DNA of 64,000 nucleotides from Collybia mongolica. Lineage: Eukaryota; Basidiomycota; Agaricomycetes; Agaricales; Clitocybaceae. The notes beneath the pieces are model-generated. The model saw nothing but the letters and a program-made list of their open reading frames with translations, was not told the origin of the DNA and did not search any database. Shown piece by piece: positions 48,078 through 60,360 of the stretch (positions within the stretch are counted from its first letter, which is position 1; each line of letters begins with the position of its first letter). A program made the translations under genes and the position numbers. Where the stretch lies: positions 1,240,001 through 1,304,000 of the forward strand of contig JAAXNY010000004.1 of the NCBI GenBank assembly GCA_013420905.1, in the 5' to 3' direction.

Positions 48078-49030
48078 ATGGATTCCATCGTAACCTTTCC
48101 TCTTTCCCTCCTTCCTACAGTTTCTGGTGATCTTGACGCTATAGAGTAAGCTTTTCGACCTTTTTCAAACGCCCTCCTGAGTTGACGAGAGAATATTCAT
48201 AGCTCGCGCGTGGCTATTCGTTATATCAATGCGTTCATGAAGGTTCGTGCGGACGATCGCACCAGTTATTTCTAGGTCTCACGCCCCTACAGAACACATT
48301 GATTCGTGGCATAAACAACGTCTATACTCTCGCGGAGCTCGTTGAGGATAGTGAAGCCATCCTGTGTGCCTTCCTGGACTATGCATTAGTTGTATGTGAA
48401 ATGATATGTTTACACATTGAAGGCACGCAACCTCGATATCACCCGGGCCTTCAGAGCAATACTAAAAACATCTGCAGGTGACGAATCATTCTTCACTACG
48501 CCCAACACACAAGGCGTGGCGTTGTTTAACATCTTAGGGAAGCGTTCCAACATAAACGACGGTGGTGAGGCATATAATGCTCTAAAAGCCCTCCAACAAA
48601 AAATATATACCTGGAAAGAGGTCAATATTGCCCTTCAACGGTCGTAAATTCAAGTCAACGACTGACTGGTTGTTTGACAGAGTCCATCAACATACTCTGC
48701 TGAGCTCATTCGTATCGCCGTGGCACAATTTGGGGATGTGATGCATCGGAAAATGAGAGAACAGGTACTTGAGACATATTTTTAGTGTGGTCCGCCTCCT
48801 AATGATACACATACAGGTTGATAGCATGGACGCTGATGCCCTCGCCAAAACTGTCTCCGATAAAGCCCTTCGTGACATGATAGACGGTACGTCGTCGCAA
48901 CCTGCAGCGTCTGTCCTCACTGAACCTTGCCTCCTTGACAGGAAATCTCCAATGGCTTGCGAACCATTCGGACATAACATACCTCCTCCCGTGTGTCCAG
49001 TATACCATTGCTTCCGCAGGAAACTACTGA
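48078..49030 (+). CDS. Uncharacterised helical protein
   Basis: Starts MDSIVTFPLSLLPTVSGDLDAI and has about seven exons (48078-48145, 48203-48242, 48293-48391, from 48423 to about 48644, then several short ones ending at 49030), roughly 245 residues. Frame continuity across GT-AG introns supports it as real. The sequence is mostly amphipathic helix: NTLIRGINNVYTLAELVEDS, AFRAILKTSAGDESFFTTP, KRSNINDGGEAYNALKALQ, SAELIRIAVAQFGDVMHRKM, VDSMDADALAKTVSDKALRD and TYLLPCVQYTIASAGNY at the end. No signal peptide and no domain I can name. Exact splice choice near 48645-48690 is uncertain. Confidence 0.55.
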
Positions 49031-49360
49031 TTATGATGGAAATGCAGATTTGTGCTTTCACACCATGACATAAAGACATCTTTATATTGGCCGAGTGTTA
49101 GTCCTGAGGGGTTGGAAATAGTACCAGAGCTTGCGCTGATCCATGCTGGGTGTTGGGAATTTGCCCCCATAGACCCGGTCACGAGAGAAATAAGAACCAG
49201 GGACTGAACACCGGATAAGTAGACTTGAGCGGTTGAATATTTATGAGTTTTCACGAGTGTACCATCTTGGGAGTGATAATTGTTATATTATTATTTTGAA
49301 TCCATGAGCAGAGGCGGTGTATCAGTCGGAGGCGGATATAAAGATATAACATACAGTATC

Positions 49361-50076
49361 TTATTCTTTTAGTTCCCAACTAGTCCCACATCCACACCCG
49401 CTGCCCTTAGACTTTGGATTATCCGTCACCCGGAAGCTGCTACCGATGAGTTCCGTGGCGAAGTCGATTGTAGAACCGTTGAGCATGGAGAATGATATTG
49501 CGTCAACATAAACGTTAGACGGTTGTAGAGTGGGGTGAGCGAAGTGGCTACGGAAGTGTCATAAAGTGTCCCATAGGTGTAAAATCGAACAAAGACGCAC
49601 AAGTCATCTGGAGCATGATGTGTAGCCAGTTCCAGCTTGTACTGATATCCGTGACAGCCTCCGGAGTCTATTAGTACGCGAAGAGCAGCATCAGGGTCAT
49701 TTTGTCGAGTCGCTATGGCTCGAAGTTGCTGGAGAACCCTTGAGTATTCAGTCATGGTAACGCCTACACCACGTACCTCTGCAGCGCGGTCAGTGATTTC
49801 CAGCCGGACCTCTTCTGGTGGGGGTAGTTCGACGTCTATCTCCTCATCCTCGATGTATTTCGGATCTGGAGATGAAATGATAATTGTGGGCTGTGCTGGA
49901 GGTGTAGGTGCAAGTGCCGCATTCCGGAATGGTGTGGTTGAAAGTGTTCTTGACCAGGGTGATGGAGACGACCAAAGGGCTGGACGCTGGCAGGTGAACG
50001 CAATGCCACGCTGACGAGCCAATAAGCTTGTCTGCTGTCGCAGTAACAAGGATGCAAGGCGGGCTGTGGTGGCCAT
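49361..50076 (-). CDS. ISA2: Mitochondrial iron-sulfur assembly protein Isa2
   Basis: A-type iron-sulfur carrier needed for [4Fe-4S] cluster maturation in mitochondria, working with Isa1 and Iba57. Exons 49601-50076 and 49361-49547 give 220 residues. The true ATG is at 50076 (MATTARLASLLLRQQTSLLA), a good arginine-rich mitochondrial presequence. The A-type domain has the three ligand cysteines: SGGCHGYQY and, near the end, GSGCGCGTSWE. The splice is fixed by DDFHFAHPTLQPSNVYVDAI. Length fits the family with an extended leader. Confidence 0.92.
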
Positions 50077-50540
50077 TAGAAAGATATTAACTGGACTGGC
50101 GGGATTGGATGAAATCAAAAGATTCTAGGCTTGTCTTTAGATGTAGTCAGCAAATGCGATCAACCACCCCATTTGGTCTTTTAACCGAACTTCACTTTTT
50201 CTAGAACTTTTTTTTTCGATCAGTCTGAGGATGTCCGAGTATTATGTATCTCGTCCTTCGCAAACTTGTTAGAGACCCAGGATTTACTGTGACGTTCTTT
50301 AGTCTTAGGTGAATCATGAGTCGCAATGCCGCGGTGAAAGCGCAGTAGATAGATCTGGCTATTAATTTAATTTGTTCTTGAACAAGATCAGTATTAATAT
50401 GTACGACTGACGTTCATGGTTATGGGGATAGAAGATAGAATGACGACGAAACTGACTCATTGCTGGAGTAGCAGGAAATAATGTTCCAGGCGCTGTGCAC
50501 TCAATGTGCTTGCTGGATAAATTTACTATCATTATTTTTG

Positions 50541-52116
50541 TCAAAGGTCTCCTGGAAACCCATTATCGTTTCTTTCCTGTACCCAAACAAAATATTATCT
50601 CGAACAAGCGATTCCCTACCCACTCATACATATCGAACTCCTTTTGCTTTCCAGGTGTTTCTCGGCCCTTCCCTGGCAGAGGTGCCTTTGGTCTATCTTT
50701 GGGTACCTGCTCAGGTTTTGTCCGGGATGCGGTATCCGGTTGCTTGCCAGCGGGTTGCCCATGAACTTGTGAAGAGATTGCCGGAGGGGCTCCCTTTGAC
50801 GGCGCCGCCGTGGGAACTATGTACGGTTTCCCCCCGCCATCTTGTCCGGCCGCCGCGAATGCGTACTCGTCATTGGTGAAAGAATTGGTGAATAATTGTT
50901 CCCTGGGTCCACAGTGGTAGATATAGCGGGGGTACTTGTGGACAACCTCGTAACACGGGTATTGTGTGTAGGGAACCCTTTGCTGGTCATATTTCGTACA
51001 GGAGGTTCCACTATCAAAGGGATTTCTGCAGTTGGGTCCCCAGCAGGAGGATCGACTACAGGAGAACCGCTGGTAGGTGGACCTTCCGATGATGGATTGT
51101 CAAAGCCTGTTAGGGAGCTCTCTGAAGGAAGGTCATTTGAATGAGAGTCGTATGATGGAGGGCTATTTTCAGGAGATTCGCCAGTGAGTGATCCCTCTTA
51201 AGGGTAGTTATCGGCATGTGCACATGAGGCTCTGCAGGAGGATCACTGTTAGGCAGATCACTTGCGAGGGGGTCATTAGACGGCGGGTCACTTGCAGGAG
51301 AACCACCGGCAGGAGGGTCTTTAGTTGATGGACTTTCTGCAGGAGGGGAGTTGACAGGCGGGTCATCTGGAGGGGGATCACTGGTTGGGTTGTTGCCAAC
51401 AATGGAGCCCTCAGCTGGAATATCAGTAGATGGCGGGTCGTCTGCAGAAGCGTTGTCTGTGGGTGAATTATCAACTAGTGGCGGGTCTTCTGCAGGAGGG
51501 CTGTCAGACGGAGGCTCCTCTGTGGGGAGACTTTCAACAGGTGAGTCCTCGGGAGAGGGTTCTTCTACGGGAGGCTCGTCGGCATCTGCACCTGTGAATG
51601 CTGGGTCCTCCTTGAGTGGTTCGGTTGGTGGGTTTTCTTCATCAGGGGGGTGTCTGTGGGGGGACTAGCCTCAGCGCTTGAAGCTTCGGCGGCGGCCGAG
51701 TTTAAAATACTGTTGTTATCAGAGTTATCGAATCGTTTGGTGATCGGGGCTCCCTCCTCATTCTTGATATAACAGATCCCCACAGCGCTGCTATCTTTCC
51801 TCAGGATATGGCACTTCGAGTAGATCGACCTCTTTCTGTAACCAGTAGCCCCTACTGCATCTGCACAATTAGACTCTATCCGCTCGGGGCCTGTCTTATG
51901 TTCGTGTACTGTTTCACACCTGAGAGTTGTAAGAACTAATCGTTTTTGTCAGCTTTAAGCTATAGGAAGAGATAATTGGCACAAACCTGGGACGGGCATC
52001 GCCGCGTTTACTGACTCTGATTCTACTCCGACCAGCGGGGGTCGGAGTGTGTAGCAGGGGCAGAGTTAGCACAGGAGCTGTGAAGGGGGCAGAAATGACC
52101 AGCACACTGAGACGCA
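50541..52116 (-). pseudogene. Proline-rich secreted protein with broken reading frame
   Basis: Starts at 52116 with a hydrophobic leader (MRLSVLVISAPFTAPVLTL). After an intron, a region with four cysteines follows (CETVHEHK ... SNCADAV, SKCHILRKD, GICYIKNEEG). A long acidic Pro/Ser repeat comes next (units like EEPPSDSPPAEDPP), then a basic Pro/Lys tail ending near YEWERNDNGFPGDL at 50541. The frame must shift once at C-runs around 51645-51663 and once near 51195; neither break is explained by a credible intron. A third join near 50940 can be a 44-nt intron. Either this is a decaying wall or mucin-like protein gene or the homopolymers contain assembly errors. No homologue recognised. Confidence 0.5.
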
Positions 52117-53157
52117 TCGATGTCACGACTGGAGATTGACAAGTCGTACAACGACGTGGAGAAAGTCCTGCTTCCTGGGGGGGATCATCGCGTTGGTTTG
52201 AGCAACTATATATACTTGCTCGTTGTCACAGGCCTTGGCGACCGCGAAACAAATGATAGCGCCGCTGATGCACCGCACTGCTAAACACAGCAGACCCAAC
52301 TAATTACGAGAACCTCGTAATGCCGCAAACTGTGGAGATGCGCGCACCTTCGTTTGTCAATTATGTAGTGCGCATCATAGCCTTCAAAATCAGTACGTGT
52401 GAACGGACTTTATGCACCCGGCGACGTTGAGAACAGAATATATGTTCGACACCGTAACGGCGGGTTGGGGGTGGAGATATACATATCTGATGGTTTAATG
52501 GCGATATTGGATCAGAAACGCGAGTATTAATGAAATTGTAAATTCGAATAAGGACTTGAAGTTGAACCAAGGAAGTGTATGTGCTGGTATGCATCCAGGG
52601 ACGAATATCTGGTGCCTCGTGCGGCCAGATTTTGTGACATGGTGTGATGATGTTCAGTCATTTGTGGTCAGTTATAATTAGCACGGGTTATCGGGCCAGT
52701 GTGGTGGGTCGTTGTATAAATGTGACTGACAAAACGTGTGTGATACGAAGCCAGTCTCTGACATCCTTCATGGAAAGGCGATGGGTACGATGACGAGATT
52801 CTGGGCCCTCATCTGGACGAAGTTGAAGGTTTATCTCGATTATCGCCGACTTCATTAGGGGTATGTCTGTCATAACCGAGGATTCCTGTGTACGGCAACA
52901 TGATGACTCTTTGAAGTATAATATGCAATACGATTCGTGATGGTAGTTCTAGAACGATGGTTTTCAAAAGGTTGAAGTTTGGTACTAGTGATGAAGATCA
53001 AGATATAATAACAGTAATGGGAAGGGAGAAATATCAACAGGACGTACGTAGAGGATTCCGAAAATGTCCAATGGAATCGAGATCGACAAGAAACAGCACT
53101 ATGTGGTTAGTGATGACAAGTATAAAATAAATCACATCCCCATCGGTCCTCAGCCAC
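52117..53157. other. Intergenic, upstream of Pro-rich gene / downstream of Rho GTPase
   Basis: About 1 kb, AT-rich, no supported gene. Several open frames lack codon character. Confidence 0.4.
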
Positions 53158-54253
53158 CTAGCACACAACGCAACACCCCCAGCTTTTCTTCGGCCCGTCG
53201 TCGGGCAATGTGGCCTTTCCACTACTTCTCCGTCGATGTTGCTTAACATCAGACTGAGCTTGCCCATTCGCAGGCACGCCATCTCTCATGAGCATACTGG
53301 CACGGGTGGCAGTCTCAAAGACATCATCCACGCCTTCAATTTTTAGTGCAGAACATTCCTTGTACGCGCGCGCACCGATGATTTGCGCGACACGTTCACC
53401 CTGCTCACGAGTCACCCATTTGTTGGAAGTTCCTGGTGGCGTGGTGGTGGGGCGGAGGTCGGCTTTGCATCCAACCAAGATCACGGGGATAGAAGGGCCG
53501 CAAATGGAGCGAACCTCCTCTATCCACTGGAAGGCGGCAGCCGACGCATAAGTAATAGATTACAGATATGAGGTGCCGCAGTTACCTTCGTTGTTACGTT
53601 TTCCAGAGAGTCTGGAGTGTCGATGGCGAATGCAATAAGAATGACGTGAGATTTGGAATAAGACATCGGTCGTAAGCGCTGCATTTCATGAGCGGACTTG
53701 TAGGTGATAGAAGACTCAAAAGTACTCACTTCATATTCTTCTTGTCCGCTAAATATAATAAAAAGGCGCAAGCCGAGTAAGCAAGCGGATAAGCCCAAAA
53801 AATCAGTCACACATACGCGGTATCCCACAGTGCCAGCTGGACGGGTTTTTCATCAAGTCTGATCTCAGCGACATAGTTATCAAATACAGCTGGAGTCGTC
53901 AATCAGCATAGTTGAATTGTGCAGCATTGTCACCCGTACTTGGTTGCTGGAAGGGTATAGATCATGTAAAACAATAGTCAAGAGTAAAAGAGAAGACGTC
54001 ATACATATTCTTTAGGAAACTCTCCAAGAGCAAAAGAACACAGTAGCGATGTTTTTCCACATGCACCTGTTCACTGATAATTCAGCTTGGTAAATTGTGT
54101 CTTGGGTCGATTACGTGCCGTCACCAACAATCACCAGCTTTCTTCGGATCTATGCAAGCAAAGACACGATTAGTGGGTGCACACGACGACATACAGGCTG
54201 CTGCGGATGGGCCGAACATGCAACACGTCACATACCGGATTTTGAGACGCCAT
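53158..54253 (-). CDS. Rho-family small GTPase (Rho2-like)
   Basis: Eight minus-strand exons (54236-54253, 54119-54149, 54005-54066, 53940-53946, 53817-53889, 53730-53748, 53586-53678, 53158-53526) encode 223 residues. Nucleotide motifs: [11 protein letters not shown] (P-loop), PTVFDNY (switch I), WDTAGQEEYERLRP (switch II), VGCKADL (the NKxD-type box, C-K-A-D) and ECSALK. A serine/arginine-rich hypervariable region ends in GCCVVC, a CaaX prenylation box. The 7-nt exon 53940-53946 is needed to read EYQPTVFDNY, and intron 2 has a GC donor (54118). Rho2 GTPases control cell-wall alpha-glucan synthesis and polarity in fission yeast; the next gene, GH71, acts on alpha-1,3-glucan. Confidence 0.92.
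53940..53946 (-). other. 7-nt microexon of the Rho gene
   Basis: CAACCAA, flanked by AG upstream and GTACGG downstream. Without it the protein skips QPT of EYQPTVFDNY and loses the frame; with it, switch I is canonical. Confidence 0.8.
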
Positions 54254-54552
54254 GGATGGTCGGGCGGGGGGATGAATAGTCCTTAGAGATTAGCCAGGGG
54301 TGTTGTGGGCGGTAAGAAGGATGAAATATAAATCGAAAGCGAAGAAGAGGCTGAAATAGCAAAATACAAGCGAGTGGTGTGCCGCAAAATAAGTGGCCAA
54401 GGCAGGGAAGACCAAGGATGGATAGAAAGACGATATGGAGGCACGTGAATGAGCCTGGACGTCACAGCCTTTCGGTGACAGCCCCGTACCGCTTGTGTAT
54501 CAGTACCTTGCACGACAAATAATGACGTAATTTACACTGCCACTGACCCTCC

Positions 54553-56469
54553 ATGAACCACGACCAGCACAAGGAACGCAAATATGTTTTTGCCCAGTAA
54601 GTCAGCCCCCATTCTCAGTTGTAATTGACCCAAACGCAGCTGTACCCCAGCTTTATGGTGGGGAACACCTATGTAAGCCTCATATCATCCACGCGGAGAC
54701 CTTTATGCCGACTCGGCCACTGGATAAATTATAATCTAGCCTTACTCCATGGACGACTGGTTTGACGACATCACGCTGGCTATTGACCATGACATGTGGG
54801 TCCTTTAAGAAATCGGACCCGAGAATCAGCTAAAAATGTTAAATGTTCGGAATAGTGATGGGTTCGTCCTCAATGTCGGTAGCGAAGAGTGGCAAAAGGA
54901 ACGCGTGTCAGATTGCTTCAAAGCTGCATCCAGGCTTCGTCAAGAAGTTCCTTTCTCATTCTTTCTCAGTTTTGATATGAGGTCTGTACCCCAATCCTTT
55001 CCCGGAAGAAGCTTGGGGCCGATGAGGGCCAATGTCGCGTAGTGCTATCTCGGCTCAAACGGAGAACGACATCCTATATCCGTGTGGATACCTGGAGACC
55101 TTTAGCCACCACACGAGGATGTTCAGGCATCATGGAAAAGTCGTGGTGTCCACATTTTCTGGGGAGAATAGCCTTTACGGTCAACCTTCCCTAGAACTCG
55201 CATGGTCTTTTGTCAAGAATACCCTTGAAAAGATTACCCCCGTGTGTCACCTTGAGCCACTCCCCACGCACTCTCATTTTTATCTTTTAGTAGATCCATC
55301 TCGTCCCTTCGCTTTTTATTGACCCCGCGCGCTACCCAGCCTTCCGCGCCCTAGATGGGGTCTTTAATGCAAGTTTTCTAAATACGGCACTGGAGCTAAA
55401 TTGACGTGGTTTTGACTAGTGGAATGGAGGCTGGCCGTTACATCTAGCTCCTAGTTCGTCAAAACGCGAAATCGAAGAGGCAAGGCTTAACACGGACCAA
55501 CATCACCTAAAGAATCTGCACGGCCGGACATTCATGGCGGCGGTATCACCCTGGTTTTTCACGGTCGGTCGTGCATACACTCCGCGCAGCTGACGTAGTC
55601 ATAAAATGAACCTGAATCAGCATTATGGCCCTGATAGCTGGAACAAGAATGTATGTATCCGATTTTAGCTCCATAACGACAGCGCTTGAATTTTATTGTG
55701 CGCAGTGGATCTATCGAGGAGATGACTGGTTATTCGTGAAACGATGGGAGCAACTGGTCGGCATGAGGGATCAGGTCGACATCGTGCAGGTCATATCATG
55801 GAATGGTACCTAATTTAACCGCCGGCACCCCCACCTGAATATCTGCTAACCTTAAGGATCTCCCTCAGATTACGGAGAATCCCATTACATCGGCCCCGTA
55901 AAGGTCCGACTGCGCATTTAGCTTACTATAGTACTCACAAACCTGGCACGCAGGGAGCGCAACCGAACTCCCAAGCATGGGTGGACGGCTACCCACACAC
56001 TGCATGGCTTACCCTCAACCAGTATTTCGCGCGCGCATTCAGAGACGGAGAATACCCTGAGATCAAGAAGGACCAGATATTCATGTGGGCACGCCCCCAC
56101 CCTAAAGATGCTATAGCAAAAGAAACAGTGCCTCGGCCAGATAACTGGCAACTCGTAAGGAAATGCACTCCTTTGCCGCCAGTTACTGATTCAATTCGAA
56201 CAAAGACCAACGATATATTCTGGGTGGTTGTCTTTGCGGTCACGGCGTGTAAGGTGCGGCTGTATAGTGACGAAAAACATAGCAAGTCGTTCAATGTGGG
56301 TGCGGGGATGACGCGACTGGCGCTCCCGCTGAGGGTAGGTAGTGGGATGCGCGCGAGGATGAAGAGGAACGGCGCGGTCGTGCTTGATTGCCACCCTCGC
56401 GAGTTTACTTTCTCAGGCAGTCCGGAAGTGTACAACTTTAACGCATTCGTGACTATGGTGGAAAACTAG
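54553..56469 (+). CDS. GH71 alpha-1,3-glucanase (mutanase)
   Basis: Twelve exons (54553-54596, 54651-54672, 54740-54795, 54856-54981, 55043-55241, 55294-55368, 55420-55563, 55621-55650, 55706-55805, 55869-55903, 55954-56154, 56206-56469) give 431 residues, all in frame. Family motifs: KYVFAHFMVGNTYPYSMDDW, IDGFVLNVGSEEW, ILYPCGYLETFSHHTRMF, GVFNWNGGWPLHL, AAVSPWFFTHYGPDSWNKNWIYRGDD and VISWNDYGESHYIGPV (acidic active-site residues). The intron 55369-55419 has a GC donor. GH71 enzymes hydrolyse wall alpha-1,3-glucan. The chain starts MNHDQHKERKYVFAHF with no signal peptide; either an upstream leader exon was missed or this copy acts inside the cell. Confidence 0.92.
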
Positions 56470-59072
56470 AATGTGAATCTCGCGCCCGACTGCAGGGAAG
56501 CCGATTACCGTTGCCCTCCAGGACCATGGTCTGTTTCGTGTTTTTCAATTTGATTCCATCAATTGGGGTCCACGGCTTGGTGTGACGTGACTGTCCCTGA
56601 GTTATTTATCGAAATATTCCTATGACATATGTACTTAGCTAGCCTGCTCCACTCAAGCTAGGGTTAGTTTTTCACAAATCACTTGCAATTCACATGTTGT
56701 CGACCATTCATCACGAAATCCATCATGCAAATATTTAAAGCAGCCCTAGTAAGGGTATATAAGTATTATAATGTAGAGCAATTCTGCAATCCACAAAAAA
56801 CTAGAATGATTTTAGTGAAACTCGGCTAGTTTTCTTCCAGGTGGGCTCTTGTCCACAACACATCATGAGAACACAACTCCATTTGCTACAGTATGTGGGG
56901 ACTGTTCCTGGCTGTTCTGCTCACAAATGTTAATGGTATTGGAAATCCTATTGTTAACCCTCTCTACCAGCCACCAATATCTTTCAATACACCCAACATG
57001 GGTACAGTACTATGATTACTGAAAGTCACATTGTTGTTTTGGCATCATCCATGGGACTTGTGTGGAAACCATGATATTTTTTAGACCAGATAGAATACAT
57101 TGAACTGCAGAACTGCTCTAGTATTGGGTGCTGATTGTTGGGCCAGCAATAAAAGAAAGAACAATTTTGTGGGAAACTTGAGATCCTTGTTACAGTTTAT
57201 CTGCTCACTGTATTCAACTACATAAGGTTGTGCATCTCTTTTTCCACATTACACTAAAGTGCATGCAAGCTGATTTGTGTTGCTGTAGTTGAGTATAGTA
57301 CTTGGACCATTGGTTTCCCCTTCAAATGGTTGCACATCCTGCATACCATCTGCCTAGTACTGAGCCAAAGGCTCACACAAGACACCACTGGCATGCCTTT
57401 GATATATACCATTAAGAACATGATGTAGACAAGGACACCTATGCCCCAAGTGCCTTGCACTATCACCCTTCACAAGCCTTTGGGGTGTTAAATGAGTGAA
57501 AACCTACCTTTGCAAAGAGAGGCTTTATGATACAGAAACTATAACCAATGACAATTTCAATTCAACAACCATGCATGCTGAGCTGTGGGTGGCTTGATGG
57601 CTCTTGGACTACATGTAAAGACCCATTCAGGCCAAGTTCAGGCATTCCCGGACAATTGAACACCAGAGCATTCAGTGAATTCCGTGCTAATATAAACAAT
57701 GATAATTTGCACAACCTTATTAATCCCTGTAAAGATAAGGATAACTTTGTCGCTGATTGTCACTTCAAGTCGTCACGGAGTGCCAGGACCCCAGCTGACA
57801 CCCATGATTTGTAATTGTTTTTATTAAAATAGCCCATGGTCCTGGAGGGCAACGGTAGCCGATGGTATTTACACAGGAGTGCCAACATACCCCTAGCTCT
57901 ATCATTGCCAATAAAAATTTCACGTAAAAGGAGGTCTGCTCCGTCTAGTGGGTTCACTTCAGCAAGAATTACGCAAATTCGGTTTAGTCTCCACATTACG
58001 AAAAGTGAAAGGGTAATGTCTGTGCTTTTCTGACCAGACGTAAATCTTCAGGTTTGATATCAGGGGTGGGTGCACCAAGCGGCAAACGATGCGCGTATCC
58101 CATACTTAATATTCTGTATCGAAACTGAAGGTACTTCGGCAGTTCCACTTCACCCACGCCTCTTTGCACACGATGAGATGACCACTTGATGTGGAACGCG
58201 CTCACTGTACACTCGTCGATGCGAACCAAATGTTTACCACCATGCTTGAGTTCGAATCCATGTAGGAGACTTCAAATTCCTTAGATCCCGTCATCGACAA
58301 CTGTCGATTATCAAAGGACTTGGAACTCTCACTTGGGTGTCTGATAAGAATCTCGGAAAGATATCGTCAGGCTCCATTGGAGCCCAACCTTGCCACCTGT
58401 AATCGTCTAGTAAACAGGTCTCTTATACTGGATTGTCAAACTAAAAGAGGTTTAGACGGTGTTTGGTGGCCTCATTAGGACAAAATGGGGGAAGAGAATT
58501 ATATGGTGGAGATCCTCTGTATCACTCCACTGTTCGCGGTGACAAGGTGAAAAGGCACCATCTGATATATACCAAATCTCTCATCTCTGAGTTCGAACCT
58601 TGTGGACGTTGAATATTTTGGAGTCATCCTATGAAGTTTGTCGTTCTATTCAGTTCTCATGGATTCGAAAGCTTGAAGTCCATGTTCGTACTATTTGATG
58701 CTAGCAACGAGAGGACAATGGGTAGGAGCAGTTTGAAAGATAAGATCAAGTGGATCCACTGGTTTGGTTTATCCCCGAAATATAAGGAAAACCAAAACAA
58801 CCCTGTCGGTATCTATTCCACGCCTAACCACCATCTCCCCCTCCCTCTCCGTCCGGTCTATCGATGAGTGATTATGCTTTGAAAGCAAAACCTAGCTTGG
58901 CACAGCGGCGCACAAGCACGTGAAGCACACCGCCATGTAATCCGGGTTTGTTCCGCTTACATCGCCACATGGAACGATATTTTATTAACTTTTCATTCTC
59001 AAAATCAGCTCGTTTTTAAAAAGAGATGGCCTGATACATCCGTCTGTCCACAACTATCATTTTATACCGCCC
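56470..59072. other. 2.6-kb gene-empty stretch
   Basis: Notably AT-rich to about 57830, with no coding signal on either strand and no terminal repeats that I could pair. The part from 57840 to 58260 has longer minus-strand frames without recognisable content. Possibly the remnant of a transposable element, but this is unproven. Confidence 0.35.
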
Positions 59073-60140
59073 ATGTCGCTGCTAGCCAGAAAATATGTTT
59101 TGCGGAGTGAGGTTTCACACCTCCTGGGACGTCGTTCGATGAGCGTGCGTCCCCCCAAAGAGCGCGAAGCGCCAGAAGGTGAGTGTGTTACTCTATCTCA
59201 TCATCATTTACTGACTGGACTGCAGCTCGAAAGAAAGTTACCATCCAATCTCTGCAATCTCAGCGAGCTGCGAAGGTACCTATCACCATGATGACCGCAT
59301 ACGACTACCCAACAGGGCTTGCATGCTCATCAAATCCAGACATCGATATCACCCTCGTCGGCGACTCTCTGGCCCAAGTATGCCTTGGTTACAGCTCCAC
59401 CACCCAATTGACCCTGACGGAGATGATCCACCACACCCGAGCAGTCGCCCGGGGCACCACCCACCCCCTCCTGGTCGCCGACATGCCCTTTGGGACTTAC
59501 CAAATCTCCACGGCGGATGCCATCGCTAACGCCATACGCGTGATCCAGGACGGATGCGTCGACGCGGTAAAGCTCGAGGGTGGCGTCGAAATCGTGGAGA
59601 TTGTTCGGAAATTGACCCAAGCAGGCATCCCCGTCATGGCGCATGTGGGCCTGCTGCCACAGCGGCACATTGCGCTGTCCGGATATAAAGTCCAAGGGAG
59701 GAGCGTGGAGGGTGCACAGCGTGTAGTCCGGGATGCCTTGGCACTCCAGGACGCCGGAGCGTTTTCGATGGTCGTCGAAGCGGTGCCGAAGGAGCTCGGG
59801 AAGTACATTACGGACCGACTAAAGATCCCGACAATTGGAATTGGAGCAGGCCCCTGGACAAGTGGACAGGTGTGTTCCTAAGCTTCTTGGGTTGTACTTG
59901 CAAGCTGATTTTACGTTTTAGGTGCTTGTTTGGGATGATGCCATGGGTACTTGGGCAGGTCACAAAGCGAAATTTGTGCGACGGTTTGCTGATCTCAAGA
60001 GCACGCGGGAGGCGGGGCTGAAGAAGTATGCAGATGCTGTGAGAGACGGATCGTTCCCAACGGAGGACACGGAGAGCTATACTATGGATAAATTGGAATG
60101 GGCCCGATTCATCGAACAAGAGGGTGTACTCAAGGCGTAG
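59073..60140 (+). CDS. ECM31: 3-methyl-2-oxobutanoate hydroxymethyltransferase (ketopantoate hydroxymethyltransferase)
   Basis: Adds a hydroxymethyl group from methylene-tetrahydrofolate to 2-oxoisovalerate, the first committed step of pantothenate and coenzyme A synthesis. Exons 59073-59178, 59226-59869 and 59922-60140 encode 322 residues. An N-terminal basic leader (MSLLARKYVLRSEVSHLLGRR) suggests mitochondria. Motifs: MMTAYDYPTG, TLVGDSLAQVCLGY with metal-binding aspartate, VADMPFGTYQ, AVKLEGG, MAHVGLLPQ, VVEAVP with the catalytic glutamate, and TIGIGAG. Here GAG is followed by PWTSGQ rather than the more usual NxCSGQ or similar. Length and domain are complete. Confidence 0.95.
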
Positions 60141-60360
60141 TAATCCACAAAAGACCACGGTCATATAATTTATCTATTGTAGGATGATTTATATCATAAT
60201 TTAATGGAAGAGGAGTAAAATGATATAATTAACGACATGTCGGGGGTCTAAAATTGGTGTCTAAAGACAATGAATACATAAAACCACATACTGCAAGCGA
60301 ATACTGAAAATGGAGTAGGGATAGGGGATACGAAATATCTGACGTGTGGATGTGCGATGT

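Noticed and set aside
51351..51668. Glycine/serine-rich plus-strand frame
   Set aside because: It is the antisense of the acidic Pro/Ser repeat on the minus strand, which has a signal peptide and a better amino-acid pattern.
58245..58600. GTTCGAA-containing sites that resemble tRNA T-loops
   Set aside because: No matching acceptor or anticodon stems around them; no tRNA gene could be folded by eye.
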